Of a stretch of DNA of 64,000 nucleotides, positions 7,366-15,936 are shown one piece after another (position 1 is the stretch's first letter; every line of letters begins with the position of its first letter). The notes beneath the pieces are model-generated. The model did not search any database. It was not told the origin of the DNA and worked only from the letters and a program-made list of their open reading frames with translations. Position numbers and translations under genes: made by a program. The stretch is from Psychrobacillus faecigallinarum (GTDB taxonomy: Bacteria; Bacillota; Bacilli; Bacillales_A; Planococcaceae): assembly GCF_014836595.1 (NCBI RefSeq), contig NZ_JACSQO010000001.1, positions 905,010 through 969,009 on the forward strand, written 5' to 3'.

Positions 7366-7674
7366 TCATTTTTGGGGTTCAATTTTTATGTCTTCTATTT
7401 GGTCTAAAATCCAAGGATGATTTCCCTCTTTCGAATAAGTTGTAAAATATTCTTTATTTTCCTCCATTAGATTCCAAGCCATCTCTTCATTTACAACGAT
7501 TTTAAAAGCATCTTCTTCTGTGTCATTATTCGGGTCATAAGCTTTTATCCACTAATTGTCCGAGTGACCTTTTTCCATGATTTTCAAATAAGACGTTGTC
7601 GATGTATATGGTCCAACACAAGATGTAAGTACCATTGATACACATAAGAGTATAAAAATCAGAGTTTTTTTCAT
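7366..7674 (-). pseudogene. Small lipoprotein gene with one in-frame TAG
   Basis: The ribosome site GGAGGAGACA precedes an ATG and a lipoprotein signal MKKTLIFILLCVSMVLTSC with Cys at 19. The frame continues GPYTSTTSYLKIMEKGHSDN, then TAG (7552-7554), then WIKAYDPNNDTEEDAFK and NHPWILDQIEDIKIEP-stop. Apart from that codon the frame is clean over 102 codons, so the mutation is recent or a sequencing error. CAG or AAG would restore it. Family not recognised; predicted surface-anchored. Confidence 0.6.
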
Positions 7675-8045
7675 TGTCTCCTCCGCAAGACTTTTTATCT
7701 TAAGTAATGTTCTCTGTTCCATCGAATAGTTCCTTCTAAGCTGCTTCGTTAATTTAAGTGTAACATTTCACACAATGGACCACCGATATCTAATTGATGT
7801 TTTTGGACGTAAAAATAGACCATCAAGTTGATGGTCTTGTATAGCTACAGCACTGTAAGCTTAAGTATTATTTTTCACAAAAAAAATGATTGCTAATTAA
7901 AAGGTAAAAAGGTAATTGTCGTTCAATATCATTCTTTCTACTTACATTATACCATTACTTACAGGTTAAATATAGACTACTCTTTTTATAATCCCCATAC
8001 TATACTAGTATTCCAAATCTAAAAATATAAGGAGTGTATAAGTAT
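7675..8045. other. Gene-free stretch with a relative of repeat copy 1
   Basis: 7736-7860 resembles 864-985 (GTAACATTTCACA..., then GTTTTTGGACGTAAAAATA) and contains the inverted pair CCATCAA/TTGATGG at 7820-7834. No ORF with a ribosome site is seen; the right end holds the Arr ribosome site. Confidence 0.4.
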
Positions 8046-8462
8046 ATGAATGACAAAACAGATATCCTAGATAACGGTCCTTTTTTTCATGGTACTAAAG
8101 CAGAACTAAAAATTGGAGATTTATTAGAAGCCCAACACTTATCAAATTACCAAGATAAAAAATCTAACTATATTTATTTTACTGCAACCTTAGATGCTGC
8201 TAAATGGGGTGCCGAATTAGCAAGATCTAAATCAAAAGAAAGAATTTATATTGTAGAACCATTAGGTTTTTTTGAAAATGATCCGAACTTAACTGACAAA
8301 AGATTTCCTGGAAACCCAACACGTTCTTATCGTTCTAAATCTCCTTTGAAAATAATCGCTGAATTAAGTTCATGGGAAAGACATTCCGACGAAGAAGTAA
8401 ATCATATGCTTACATCATTAAAAAAGTTAAGTGAACAAGGAAAAAATGTAATATACGATTAA
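8046..8462 (+). CDS. arr: Rifampin ADP-ribosyltransferase (Arr family)
   Basis: Arr transfers ADP-ribose from NAD+ to the C23 hydroxyl of rifamycins and inactivates them. The family pattern is clear over nearly the whole 138-aa product: GPFFHGTKAELKIGDLLE, YIYFTATLDAAKWGAELA, RIYIVEPLGFFENDPNLT, KRFPGNPTRSYRSKSPL. The His of FHGT and the Tyr of YFTAT are NAD-binding positions. The ATG at 8046 is preferred, since an upstream GTG overlaps the ribosome site AAGGAG. It is a lone gene at the border between the accessory region and the core; intrinsic rifampin resistance is inferred, not shown. Confidence 0.88.
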   Translation: MNDKTDILDNGPFFHGTKAELKIGDLLEAQHLSNYQDKKSNYIYFTATLDAAKWGAELARSKSKERIYIVEPLGFFENDPNLTDKRFPGNPTRSYRSKSPLKIIAELSSWERHSDEEVNHMLTSLKKLSEQGKNVIYD

Positions 8463-8604
8463 TCCAGAATATCTATAAGGTAATAATTTAGGATACCAAA
8501 AATTAAGGAAGAAGCCTGATCCTGACTTACGCCAAGATCGTCCTCTTAAATTTTCTCTAGTATCTGTAATAAGAAATGGCACTTAAAAGTCTTTTTTGCT
8601 TTTC

Positions 8605-9639
8605 TTAGTCATTTCCCAAATACCATTTGCCATTTGCGGCTTTTTCTAAACGATTCATAATCGCCGCTCCAACTCCTGTTTTCGGAAATACTGGAACGAG
8701 TACTATATCCGCATCCGTATCGTCACAACTTCTAAGCGCCTGATACAACAAATGAGCAGCTTCATCTATTTGGCCGTCGTTTCCTAATGTGAAATAATAG
8801 TCAGCCTCTGGCAACTGGAACTGCTCTGTTGCAATTAGAGCCGCTTTTTTTTGTTCTCTATGTATGCTTTCAATAGCTTTACGAATAGAATTTAACGACG
8901 CATCTATTAAAAAAACAGGAGCATTTGGTGCATAGTGAGCATACTTCATCCCTGGCGCTCTTGGTGCTTCCGCTCGATCTGTCAGCTTTGCTTCATTAAC
9001 AGGGCCAATGACTTGCTCAAGCATTTCCTTCGTAACCCCACCTGGGCGCAAGATAGTTGGAATTTCACTAGTACAATCTAATACTGTTGATTCTAATCCC
9101 ATTCCTGTTACTCCACCATCAATTATGGAAGGAATTCTTCCGTTTAAATCGTGTAATACATGATTTGCTTTCGTCGGACTTGGTTTTCCACTTCTATTGG
9201 CACTTGGAGCGGCAACCGGATGCTTTAGTTGTCTTAATAGTTTTAAAGCTACAGGATGATTAGGCATTCTTACTCCAACTGTATTCAACCCTGCACTAAC
9301 ATTGTTCGCTAATATACCTGGCTTTAATGGTAATATCAGCGTCAATGGTCCTGGCCAAAATGAGTCCATGCACTTCTGTGCTATTTTCGGTATATCTGAA
9401 ATAAACTCATGAATTTCTTCATTAGAGCCAATATGAACAATAAGTGGGTTATCCTGTGGTCTTCCCTTTGCTTCGAATATTTTTGCTACCGCTTTTTCAT
9501 TTGTAGCAACTGCTCCTAGGCCGTATACCGTTTCAGTTGGGAAAGCGACAACTTCGCCAGACTCTAATAATTGAACAGCTTGTGCATAAGTTGCTTCTTC
9601 TGTGGATAAGTTACCCACAGCTAAAATTTTTGTATCCAT
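8605..9639 (-). CDS. tsaC: Threonylcarbamoyl-AMP synthase (Sua5/YwlC type)
   Basis: Forms threonylcarbamoyl-AMP from threonine, bicarbonate and ATP for the t6A37 tRNA modification. The YrdC domain (about residues 15-200) shows GEVVAFPTETVYGLGA, AKGRPQDNPLIVHI, SFWPGPLTLIL and HPVAAPSANRSGKPSPT; a C-terminal Sua5 domain follows (APGMKYAHYAPNAPVFLID). 344 residues is normal for the Sua5 form. The ATG at 9639 has AAGGGAG upstream; the longer frame is less likely. In B. subtilis ywlC also lies close to spoIIR and prfA. DnaA boxes sit at its 5' end. Confidence 0.92.
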   Translation of the reverse strand: MDTKILAVGNLSTEEATYAQAVQLLESGEVVAFPTETVYGLGAVATNEKAVAKIFEAKGRPQDNPLIVHIGSNEEIHEFISDIPKIAQKCMDSFWPGPLTLILPLKPGILANNVSAGLNTVGVRMPNHPVALKLLRQLKHPVAAPSANRSGKPSPTKANHVLHDLNGRIPSIIDGGVTGMGLESTVLDCTSEIPTILRPGGVTKEMLEQVIGPVNEAKLTDRAEAPRAPGMKYAHYAPNAPVFLIDASLNSIRKAIESIHREQKKAALIATEQFQLPEADYYFTLGNDGQIDEAAHLLYQALRSCDDTDADIVLVPVFPKTGVGAAIMNRLEKAANGKWYLGND

Positions 9640-9718
9640 GCATAATCTCTCCCTTCTTCCATTCTTATCCACAAAATGTTGATAACTTTCAGATTATTGT
9701 GGAAAACTATGTGGAAAA
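9601..9718. promoter_or_regulatory. DnaA-box cluster at the tsaC 5' end / tsaC-spoIIR gap
   Basis: Within 118 bp there are two perfect TTATCCACA boxes (9601-9609 reversed, 9665-9673), two TTTTCCACA boxes (9698-9706 and 9710-9718, reversed) and two one-mismatch boxes (9611-9619, 9678-9686). This is far above chance density. Known Bacillus DnaA-box clusters bind DnaA-ATP and help to restrain initiation. Confidence 0.7.
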
Positions 9719-10237
9719 TTTCTTTTTTAACCATTCCCATACAAAAAACTTAGGCTTTTCCTCTTTTACTTCTTCTTTATAACAAGCCTTTGGAAACAAA
9801 CCACACCACCAATTGTCTCCTCTACCACTTCCAATTGAAATGACAATCGCCTCCACATTGGTTTGAGCAGCAATTCCACTCTCCCATTCCTTAGGAGGGA
9901 ACATTGTTTGCCCCTTAGTAATTGTCATCTTTTCTTGGAAGCTTGTTGATAGGCTTTCCACAGTTTTCTCAAGTTCTGTATATGTTTGTTCTGGGTTCAT
10001 CTCGTAATTGATAAGCATTGGAGCTATTATTTCCTGTACTTCTTTCTTTACCTGTTGATCGTAGACAGTATTACTATTTGCAACTAAGCGAAAGCGCATC
10101 GCTTCAGTTTGTTCTGTATCGTGGATAAACAAAAACAAAAATGTTTGAATGACTAATAGCATCCATACAAATAGAATTGTTGCGTCAATTTTTTGTCCTA
10201 CTGAGGTTGCTCTTTTTATCTCGTAATCTGGTAACAT
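9707..10237 (-). CDS. spoIIR: Stage II sporulation protein R
   Basis: SpoIIR is made in the forespore and secreted to the intermembrane space, where it triggers SpoIIGA to process pro-sigma-E. A 176-aa product with one N-terminal span (ATILFVWMLLVIQTFLFLF, about residues 18-38) that acts as signal, then the conserved AMRFRLVANSNTVYDQQVK and a C-terminal region with GRGDNWWCGLFP. The ATG at 10237 has the ribosome site GGGAGGAATGTTAT. The gene lies downstream of prmC, as in B. subtilis. No sigma-F promoter is clear by eye. Confidence 0.92.
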   Translation of the reverse strand: MLPDYEIKRATSVGQKIDATILFVWMLLVIQTFLFLFIHDTEQTEAMRFRLVANSNTVYDQQVKKEVQEIIAPMLINYEMNPEQTYTELEKTVESLSTSFQEKMTITKGQTMFPPKEWESGIAAQTNVEAIVISIGSGRGDNWWCGLFPKACYKEEVKEEKPKFFVWEWLKKKFST

Positions 10238-10282
10238 ATAACATTCCTCCCTTAGGAACATTGTTACCAATAGATTCATATC

Positions 10283-11149
10283 TTATTCAGCATTTGTACA
10301 AAAAACAAAACGATTTTTTCCATTGATATCCTTAACAATCTCTACCTTCCCATTAGGAAAAGCCTTTTGAAGCATATTTGCTACTGCCTCTCCTTGTTCA
10401 TAGCCAATCTCAAAACCTATTAAACTTGGTATTTTCATCAAACTTGGGAGATTTACAGCCATTTTTCGATAAAGCTGTAATCCATCCTCCTCAGCAAACA
10501 AAGCTAAATGTGGCTCGAAATCGATGACTGTATCTGATAAGGATGGAGCTTCATCATGCCCAATATAAGGAGGATTAGATAACACTATGTCCCACTTTTC
10601 ATCCATAATCGGCTGCAATAAATCTCCGTGCTTGAAATTAATAGTTGCCTCAAGTCGCCTAGCGTTATGACTTGCAACCTCTAGCGCCTTTTCAGAAATA
10701 TCGGTTGCTGTTACTAGAGAATGAGGTATTTCTTTTTGAATAGTTACAGCTATTGCTCCGCTCCCTGTTCCTATATCTGCTATATGCAGGGGATCCCCAT
10801 CTCTAAATATTACGGATGCGCGTTTTTTTACTTCTTCTATTAATTCTTCCGTTTCTGGGCGAGGAATCAAAACAGACTCATTTACTAAAAACTCTCGGTC
10901 GTAAAAAGTTTCCTGACCAATAATATATTGAAAGGGTCTTCCCGTCGTATGCTCCTCTACATAGCTCCAGAAAGTATTAAAATCTTCTGTGGATATCTCC
11001 TCATACATAGCCATTATAAGCTGCGAATAATTTTTTCCAAGGACAAATTGTAATAGATAGCGGGCTACTTCTTTTTCACGATTATTTTCCCCTAAAAAAG
11101 AAGAAGCCCGATTTAGGGCCTCATAGATTGTCTTAGACATTCGTATCAT
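10283..11149 (-). CDS. prmC: Peptide chain release factor N5-glutamine methyltransferase
   Basis: Methylates the GGQ glutamine of release factors using S-adenosylmethionine. The SAM loop [11 protein letters not shown] is at about 125-135, and the catalytic NPPY at 192-195. An N-terminal helical domain (about 1-80) recognises the factor. The 5' end overlaps the prfA 3' end by 17 nt (or 8 nt from the second Met), so it is coupled to its own substrate's gene. Confidence 0.95.
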   Translation of the reverse strand: MIRMSKTIYEALNRASSFLGENNREKEVARYLLQFVLGKNYSQLIMAMYEEISTEDFNTFWSYVEEHTTGRPFQYIIGQETFYDREFLVNESVLIPRPETEELIEEVKKRASVIFRDGDPLHIADIGTGSGAIAVTIQKEIPHSLVTATDISEKALEVASHNARRLEATINFKHGDLLQPIMDEKWDIVLSNPPYIGHDEAPSLSDTVIDFEPHLALFAEEDGLQLYRKMAVNLPSLMKIPSLIGFEIGYEQGEAVANMLQKAFPNGKVEIVKDINGKNRFVFCTNAE

Positions 11150-12212
11150 TCATTCTTTCTAGTTTTTCTGCTTGATCTTCTAAAATTAGCGCATCAATGA
11201 CTTCGTTCAGCTTGCCCTCTAAAATTTGGTCCAGCTTTTGAATAGTCAAACCGATACGATGATCAGTCACTCGATTTTGTGGATAATTGTAAGTACGAAT
11301 TCGCTCTGAGCGGTCTCCGGTACCTACTGCAGACTTACGAACTGCATCATACTCCGCTTGTGCCTCTTGACGGAACTTGTCCGCAACACGAGCACGAAGA
11401 ATTTTCATTGCTTTTTCTCTGTTTTTAATTTGAGATTTTTCATCCTGCATTGAAACAGTAATACCTGTAGGTAAATGAGTCATACGAACGGCCGACATCG
11501 TTGTGTTAACCGATTGTCCACCGGCACCTGAAGATGCAAAAGTATCTACTCGAACATCCTTTTCGTGAATATCCACGTCTACTTCTTCAGCTTCCGGAAG
11601 TACTGCAACCGTTGCAGTTGAAGTATGAATACGTCCACCTGACTCCGTTTCCGGAACACGTTGCACACGATGTGCACCATTTTCATATTTCATCTTAGAA
11701 AAGGCATTGTTACCATTAATCATGAAGATAATCTCTTTAAATCCACCTAGACCTGTAGGCGAGGATTCCATAATATCGATCTTCCAGCCTTGCGTCTCCG
11801 CAAAACGGCTATACATTCGGAACAAGTTACCTGCAAATAGTGCAGCTTCGTCACCACCAGCTGCTCCACGAATTTCCATAATAACGTTTTTGTCATCATT
11901 CGGATCTTTTGGTATCAATAAAATACGCAAGCGTTCTTCTAGCTCAGCGATTTGGCCTTCTAGCTCACTTACCTCTTCCTTTACCATCTCACGCATGTCA
12001 GCATCAAGCTTTTCATCAAGCATTTGCTTTGCATCTTGGTATTGGCTTTTTACTTCCTTATACTCTCGATAAGCATCCACTGTTGGCTGCAAATTCGACT
12101 GCTCTCTTGAATAGTCTCTTAGCTTATTTGTGTCATTGACAACATCTGGATCACTAAGCAATTCATTTAAATTATTATAACGGTCTTCTACCGATTGTAA
12201 TCGATCAAACAT
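11133..12212 (-). CDS. prfA: Peptide chain release factor 1
   Basis: Recognises UAA/UAG and triggers peptide release on the ribosome. 359 residues, full length. The codon-recognition loop lies in [13 protein letters not shown], and the GGQ of [10 protein letters not shown] is at about 231-233. The C-terminal signature [19 protein letters not shown] is present. The ATG at 12212 is chosen because GAGGTGAG stands just before it. First gene of prfA-prmC-spoIIR-tsaC on the minus strand. Confidence 0.96.
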   Translation of the reverse strand: MFDRLQSVEDRYNNLNELLSDPDVVNDTNKLRDYSREQSNLQPTVDAYREYKEVKSQYQDAKQMLDEKLDADMREMVKEEVSELEGQIAELEERLRILLIPKDPNDDKNVIMEIRGAAGGDEAALFAGNLFRMYSRFAETQGWKIDIMESSPTGLGGFKEIIFMINGNNAFSKMKYENGAHRVQRVPETESGGRIHTSTATVAVLPEAEEVDVDIHEKDVRVDTFASSGAGGQSVNTTMSAVRMTHLPTGITVSMQDEKSQIKNREKAMKILRARVADKFRQEAQAEYDAVRKSAVGTGDRSERIRTYNYPQNRVTDHRIGLTIQKLDQILEGKLNEVIDALILEDQAEKLERMNDTNV

Positions 12213-12423
12213 CGAGCTCACCTCGTTCATTTATGTGTCTAATAGTACTATTATAAAGAAAAAGTACAGTCCTTGCTACTTTTTCTGTTTTGCTTCAACT
12301 GCATACTAAGAGCTTTTAAGCTAACGAGTGAATAGATGACTGCGCTATTTATTAAAAGGCTCGCGAAGATGCAATTTCGCTCGCTTCCCACTCATTTACC
12401 AATCTTAGGTTTAAATAAACCCT

Positions 12424-12528
12424 CTCTGCAAGGTTCTGGACCATTTCCGCAAGGTTTGTCTCCGTCTCTGCAAGGATCTGGCTGAACTCCGCAAGGTTCG
12501 TCGCCATCTCCGCAAGGTTCCCCGGCTT
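12424..12528. repeat. Five tandem 21-bp repeats upstream of prfA / downstream of tdk
   Basis: Five consecutive 21-bp units each carry YTCYGCAAGGWTC plus about eight variable bases. In one minus-strand frame they encode heptads of the form NLAEMAT / NLAEFSQ / ILAETET / NLAEMVQ / NLAERVY. That frame has no credible start with ribosome site. The rest of 12213-12562 holds no other gene I can support. Confidence 0.7.
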
Positions 12529-12562
12529 TCAAATGAAATACCTACTTACTTAATCACGCACT

Positions 12563-13141
12563 TCAATGAGTTAGCGGAGGATTAGCATGGCATTTACGGC
12601 AAACCGGATAATAGGAGTCATTGCCTCCGATTTGAATTTGTTCACCTGTGTATACTGGGTGACCATTCTCGTCTACTCTCAGATTCATAATTGCTTTACG
12701 ATGGCAGAACCAGCATATTGTTTTCATTTCTTCGATTTTATCGGCATAGATCAACATATATTTGCTTCCTTCAAACATTTCGTTTTGGAAGTCATTTTTT
12801 AAACCAAAGCCCATGACCGGAATATCAAGCTCATCTACTATTTGCGTAAGCTGAAGAACATGCTCTTTTTTTAAGAATTGCACTTCATCAATTAGCACAC
12901 AATACGGTTTTGGATCAATTTCTTTTACTAATTCAAATAGGTCCGTGTCATCAAAAATAGCATTAGCTTTTCGTTTCAATCCGATTCTACTAGAGACGTG
13001 TCCGACTTCATCACGTGTGTCGATACCAGGTGTGAAAATAACGACTGGTTTATTTTGTTCTTCGTAGTTATGGGCCACCTTTAAAATTTCAATTGATTTT
13101 CCACTGTTCATTGCGCCATGCTTAAAAAATAGTTGAGCCAT
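12563..13141 (-). CDS. tdk: Thymidine kinase (type II)
   Basis: Phosphorylates thymidine with ATP for salvage. The P-loop is GAMNSGKS at residues 9-16, Walker B lies in VLIDEVQFL, and a lasso/zinc domain carries CWFCHRKA and CRKCHANPP, giving four Cys ligands. 192 residues is usual. Ribosome site AGGAGATATATC before ATG. It lies between prfA and rpmE, as in B. subtilis. Confidence 0.95.
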   Translation of the reverse strand: MAQLFFKHGAMNSGKSIEILKVAHNYEEQNKPVVIFTPGIDTRDEVGHVSSRIGLKRKANAIFDDTDLFELVKEIDPKPYCVLIDEVQFLKKEHVLQLTQIVDELDIPVMGFGLKNDFQNEMFEGSKYMLIYADKIEEMKTICWFCHRKAIMNLRVDENGHPVYTGEQIQIGGNDSYYPVCRKCHANPPLTH

Positions 13142-13240
13142 GATATATCTCCTTACTTATCGACTATGTATTTTTCTTCTATCTAGTTATATCATACGAG
13201 GGGAATACCTGAAACTCTTTTAGACGAATTGTCACAAACA

Positions 13241-13279
13241 AAAATACCTGCAAAGCACTAGGTGCTCTGCAGGTATTTT
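13241..13279 (-). terminator. Terminator after rpmE
   Basis: AAAATACCTGCAAAGCAC pairs with GTGCTCTGCAGGTATTTT around a 3-nt loop, directly 3' of rpmE on the minus strand. The A/T flanks let it work both ways. Confidence 0.8.
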
Positions 13280-13283
13280 GTTA

Positions 13284-13499
13284 TTAGTTTTGTGTTTCTT
13301 CTTTAATTCCGTATTTTTTGTTGAAGCGATCAACACGGCCATCCGCAGCTGCGAATTTTTGACGTCCAGTATAGAATGGGTGACATTCGTTACAGAACTC
13401 GACTTTGATGTCTGATTTTACAGAACCAGTTGTGAATGTGTTACCACATGAACATGATACTGTTGCTTCTTTGTAATCGGGATGAATTCCTGCTTTCAT
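13284..13499 (-). CDS. rpmE: 50S ribosomal protein L31, zinc-binding form
   Basis: A 71-aa protein with the four-Cys zinc pattern: SCSCGNTF near residue 16 and [11 protein letters not shown] near 36. The C+ form is the one made when zinc is plentiful, while the paralogue without Cys replaces it under zinc starvation. Ribosome site GGAGAGATAG before ATG. It lies between tdk and the rho region, the usual position in Bacillales, with an insertion of accessory genes before rho. Confidence 0.96.
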   Translation of the reverse strand: MKAGIHPDYKEATVSCSCGNTFTTGSVKSDIKVEFCNECHPFYTGRQKFAAADGRVDRFNKKYGIKEETQN

Positions 13500-13652
13500 C
13501 TCTATCTCTCCTCTCGCCCTGAACCATCTGGAACAGAGTTGGTTATGAAACTGATACCTTACACGATCCGATTGATGTCAATCGCATATGTAGCAGAAAT
13601 GTATAAACTTACGTTACATATAATAACACGTCATCTTGTTCTATACAAGTCA

Positions 13653-14972
13653 TTAGTTTGCATTTAATTTTGAAAACGATACATCCTGTATAAAGTTTTT
13701 GCGTCTGTAGACACTGAGAACCAACCCTAACAAGAAGGAATTGAGAACGGTCGGCATAAATCCGTAGCTTAGAAACGGCAGTGACAAAGATACAATAGGA
13801 ACTACTCCGAGCGTCATCGCAACAGTATATATGAATTGTGTAGAGAAAATTGTAATACATCCTATAATCAGTAGTCTACCAAAGGAATGCTTTGTCATAG
13901 AAGAGATTCGTATAAAGCGTACAACGAATAAGCTTAATAGTAAAACTAACCCGAGGGCTAAGGCTAATCCATAAGATTGTATTAAATGTCCAAATACCAA
14001 ATCTGTATGAGCTGCCGGAATGGTATGGGAAGTTCCAGAGCCAAACCATTTTGCCCCTTGTAGAAGATCAGAGAGCAGTACATACATATAACCCGCATTT
14101 TCAGCATAAGCAATTGGATTTAAATAACCTAATAAACGTGCAATCTGATAATTCTCTATAATGCCACTTTGATAGCTGAGCCACATAAATATTATGTAGC
14201 TAATGATTAAAGTCGCCACAGCTACGACTACTATAACTTTTTGCTTTCTAGAAAATTTACTATACATAAATAACACGCCAACAAGTACACTGTAAATAAA
14301 TAATGCCGACAAATTTGCTATAAAGCTAAATAAAAGGAATGATAGCGACACTAACACAATCCCTTGCCATAGTGCAAAGGTTTCTTTAGTAAACAATGCT
14401 GACCAGGCAATGAAGTATAGCGGAATAGCCATCCAAACCTGCAATTTTAATGAACCTATCTCAAACATTACTTCACCGTTTATTTGAGTGTTGTGAAAAA
14501 CATACAAGAATATAATAAATAAAGAAGCTATACCGTAAAAAATATAACCCCATTGCGCAAACTTTCGATAATCAAAATACATCAATACAATAGCTACGAC
14601 AAATCCAAGAATTATATGAAGTATATGATTAGACAAAAATAAAGGAATCATATGACCAAATCTGTAATCATACTGTGGTTGATTTAAAGCTAAAATCGGC
14701 AAAAAGCTAAGAAATAATATTCCGATGAATAAAGACAGGAGTAGCCAATCTATTTTAGGCTTGTGGACCTTGTTCAATGATTTACCAAGCTCGATAGGAC
14801 TGCCCATTTCTGATGCTGCTTTATCTTCTGCGTCTGTTTCCGTATATCCTTTTGTCATCCAAGCCATTTTCGAGTGTTTCATATGTTTAGCTAGCTCTGC
14901 TTCCACATAGACCTTTGCCTCTTTGGAGCGAATATGGGCTACAACCGACTGTAAATATTGCTTAATGTTCAT
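13653..14972 (-). CDS. SEDS (FtsW/RodA/SpoVE) membrane protein with N-terminal HAAS-type domain
   Basis: Residues 1-65 form a soluble helical domain (HIRSKEAKVYVEAELAKHM, then DAEDKAASEMGSPIELGKSL) of the kind found on targets of PadR regulators. From about 75 on come about ten membrane spans of the SEDS fold. SEDS proteins polymerise lipid II; the catalytic-type Asp sits in AAHTDLVFGHLIQSYG, and SLPFLSYGFMP near the end is also typical. 439 residues against about 390 for FtsW, the difference being the extra domain. The start overlaps padR by 11 nt. Likely an envelope-stress-induced cell-wall polymerase; inference. Confidence 0.85.
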   Translation of the reverse strand: MNIKQYLQSVVAHIRSKEAKVYVEAELAKHMKHSKMAWMTKGYTETDAEDKAASEMGSPIELGKSLNKVHKPKIDWLLLSLFIGILFLSFLPILALNQPQYDYRFGHMIPLFLSNHILHIILGFVVAIVLMYFDYRKFAQWGYIFYGIASLFIIFLYVFHNTQINGEVMFEIGSLKLQVWMAIPLYFIAWSALFTKETFALWQGIVLVSLSFLLFSFIANLSALFIYSVLVGVLFMYSKFSRKQKVIVVVAVATLIISYIIFMWLSYQSGIIENYQIARLLGYLNPIAYAENAGYMYVLLSDLLQGAKWFGSGTSHTIPAAHTDLVFGHLIQSYGLALALGLVLLLSLFVVRFIRISSMTKHSFGRLLIIGCITIFSTQFIYTVAMTLGVVPIVSLSLPFLSYGFMPTVLNSFLLGLVLSVYRRKNFIQDVSFSKLNAN

Positions 14973-15378
14973 CGGTGGTCACCTCTAGAAATAACTGCTT
15001 AAGAGAGAAACGATTAGATGGTGAAGGACACTCTTTTTGCAATAGTTTCTTACCTTTTTTCGATAATCTATAATATTTTTCACCGTCTTCTGCCCAAAAG
15101 GAATCTATTATTCCGTTTTGTTCTGCCTGATGAAGATGGGTATATATGCTGCCCTCATTAGAAAGGATAGATTTTTCTCCCGTTATATGTAGAATCTCTG
15201 CTAGCTCTCTACCAGTCTTTGACTCTATTAAAAAAGGTAATATTACTTCTGTTAAAGCAACTGGAGAGATTTGTCTGATTTGATCGTTCACTTTTTGCTG
15301 AAGTTCCTCCGAAAATTGTAGGCGCTCAAACGTAGTATTTTTCATGGCTTTTTTTAATCCTTTTAATCTCTCTTCCAT
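14962..15378 (-). CDS. PadR family transcriptional regulator
   Basis: 138 residues. The winged helix (about 35-110) shows VALTEVILPFLIESKTGREL, NEGSIYTHLHQAEQNGII, and DGEKYYRLSKKGKKLLQ. PadR proteins repress their own operon until a signal releases them. Here the gene overlaps the sigma gene by 16 nt and the SEDS gene by 11 nt, so all three are one coupled operon. An extended N-terminus (LKGLKKAMKNTTFERLQF) is unusual for the family. Ligand unknown. Confidence 0.85.
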   Translation of the reverse strand: MEERLKGLKKAMKNTTFERLQFSEELQQKVNDQIRQISPVALTEVILPFLIESKTGRELAEILHITGEKSILSNEGSIYTHLHQAEQNGIIDSFWAEDGEKYYRLSKKGKKLLQKECPSPSNRFSLKQLFLEVTTDEH

Positions 15379-15914
15379 TCAGACCCCTCCAATATACCCT
15401 TTAATAATAATTTACCTTTGCGTAGCCTTGTTTTAATTGTATTTTCGTTACATTGTAAGACGGCTGCAATTTCCTTAATAGATAATTCTTCAAAATAAAA
15501 TAAAAAGATCACTTCACGATATTTTATAGGTAAGTTCATAACAGCCTCTGTAAGTTCTGTATCCTCGTCCTGTTGTACAATGACTTGTTCAACACTTGAA
15601 GATATAGTTGCTCTACTTAAAATAGCATCTTCTGTTACCTTTACGTTCTGGTTGTACCAGCTTTTTAAATAGTCCTTGGCATGATTGATGGCAATACGCC
15701 ACAGCCATGTTTTAATGGATGACCGCCCAGTATAGGTTGGTAGCCCCTTGAAGCACTTCACAAAAATTTCTTGCGTTAAATCCTCTGCCAGAGCTTCATT
15801 ATGTACATAAGCATATACTAGCTGCAATATATCTTGACCATATGTGTTCATCAATTCATCGATAAGCTGCTCATAATTCGTTGATTTAGCATCTGCTACA
15901 AATAATTCTTCCAC
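15363..15914 (-). CDS. ECF-type RNA polymerase sigma factor
   Basis: Region 2 is DILQLVYAYVHNEALAEDLT with KTWLWRIAINHAKDYLKSW; region 4 is LPIKYREVIFLFYFEELSIK then NENTIKTRLRKGKLLL. The GTG at 15914 is preferred: AAAAGGGGGG is 6 nt upstream, and the longer frame would start inside an ECF-like promoter. First gene of the ECF-padR-SEDS operon. No membrane anti-sigma gene follows, so the PadR/HAAS pair may take that job; inference. Confidence 0.9.
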   Translation of the reverse strand: MEELFVADAKSTNYEQLIDELMNTYGQDILQLVYAYVHNEALAEDLTQEIFVKCFKGLPTYTGRSSIKTWLWRIAINHAKDYLKSWYNQNVKVTEDAILSRATISSSVEQVIVQQDEDTELTEAVMNLPIKYREVIFLFYFEELSIKEIAAVLQCNENTIKTRLRKGKLLLKGILEGSEWKRD

Positions 15915-15936
15915 CGTCTTCCCCCCTTTTCGCACA

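Noticed and set aside
7224..7445. 73-aa plus-strand ORF after the VOC gene
   Set aside because: Overlaps VOC out of frame, no ribosome site, and its end lies over the lipoprotein pseudogene.
7552..7554. TAG as pyrrolysine or programmed read-through
   Set aside because: No pyl genes or read-through context are seen; a point mutation or sequencing error is simpler.
864..7850. True chromosomal integron
   Set aside because: The repeat ends do not match attC core sites and no tyrosine integrase is in the window; only the layout is similar.
12424..12528. Possible CRISPR array
   Set aside because: Units are 21 bp with no unique spacers, and no cas genes are present.
13609..13860. 83-aa ORF over the 3' end of the SEDS gene
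   Set aside because: Out-of-frame shadow with no ribosome site.
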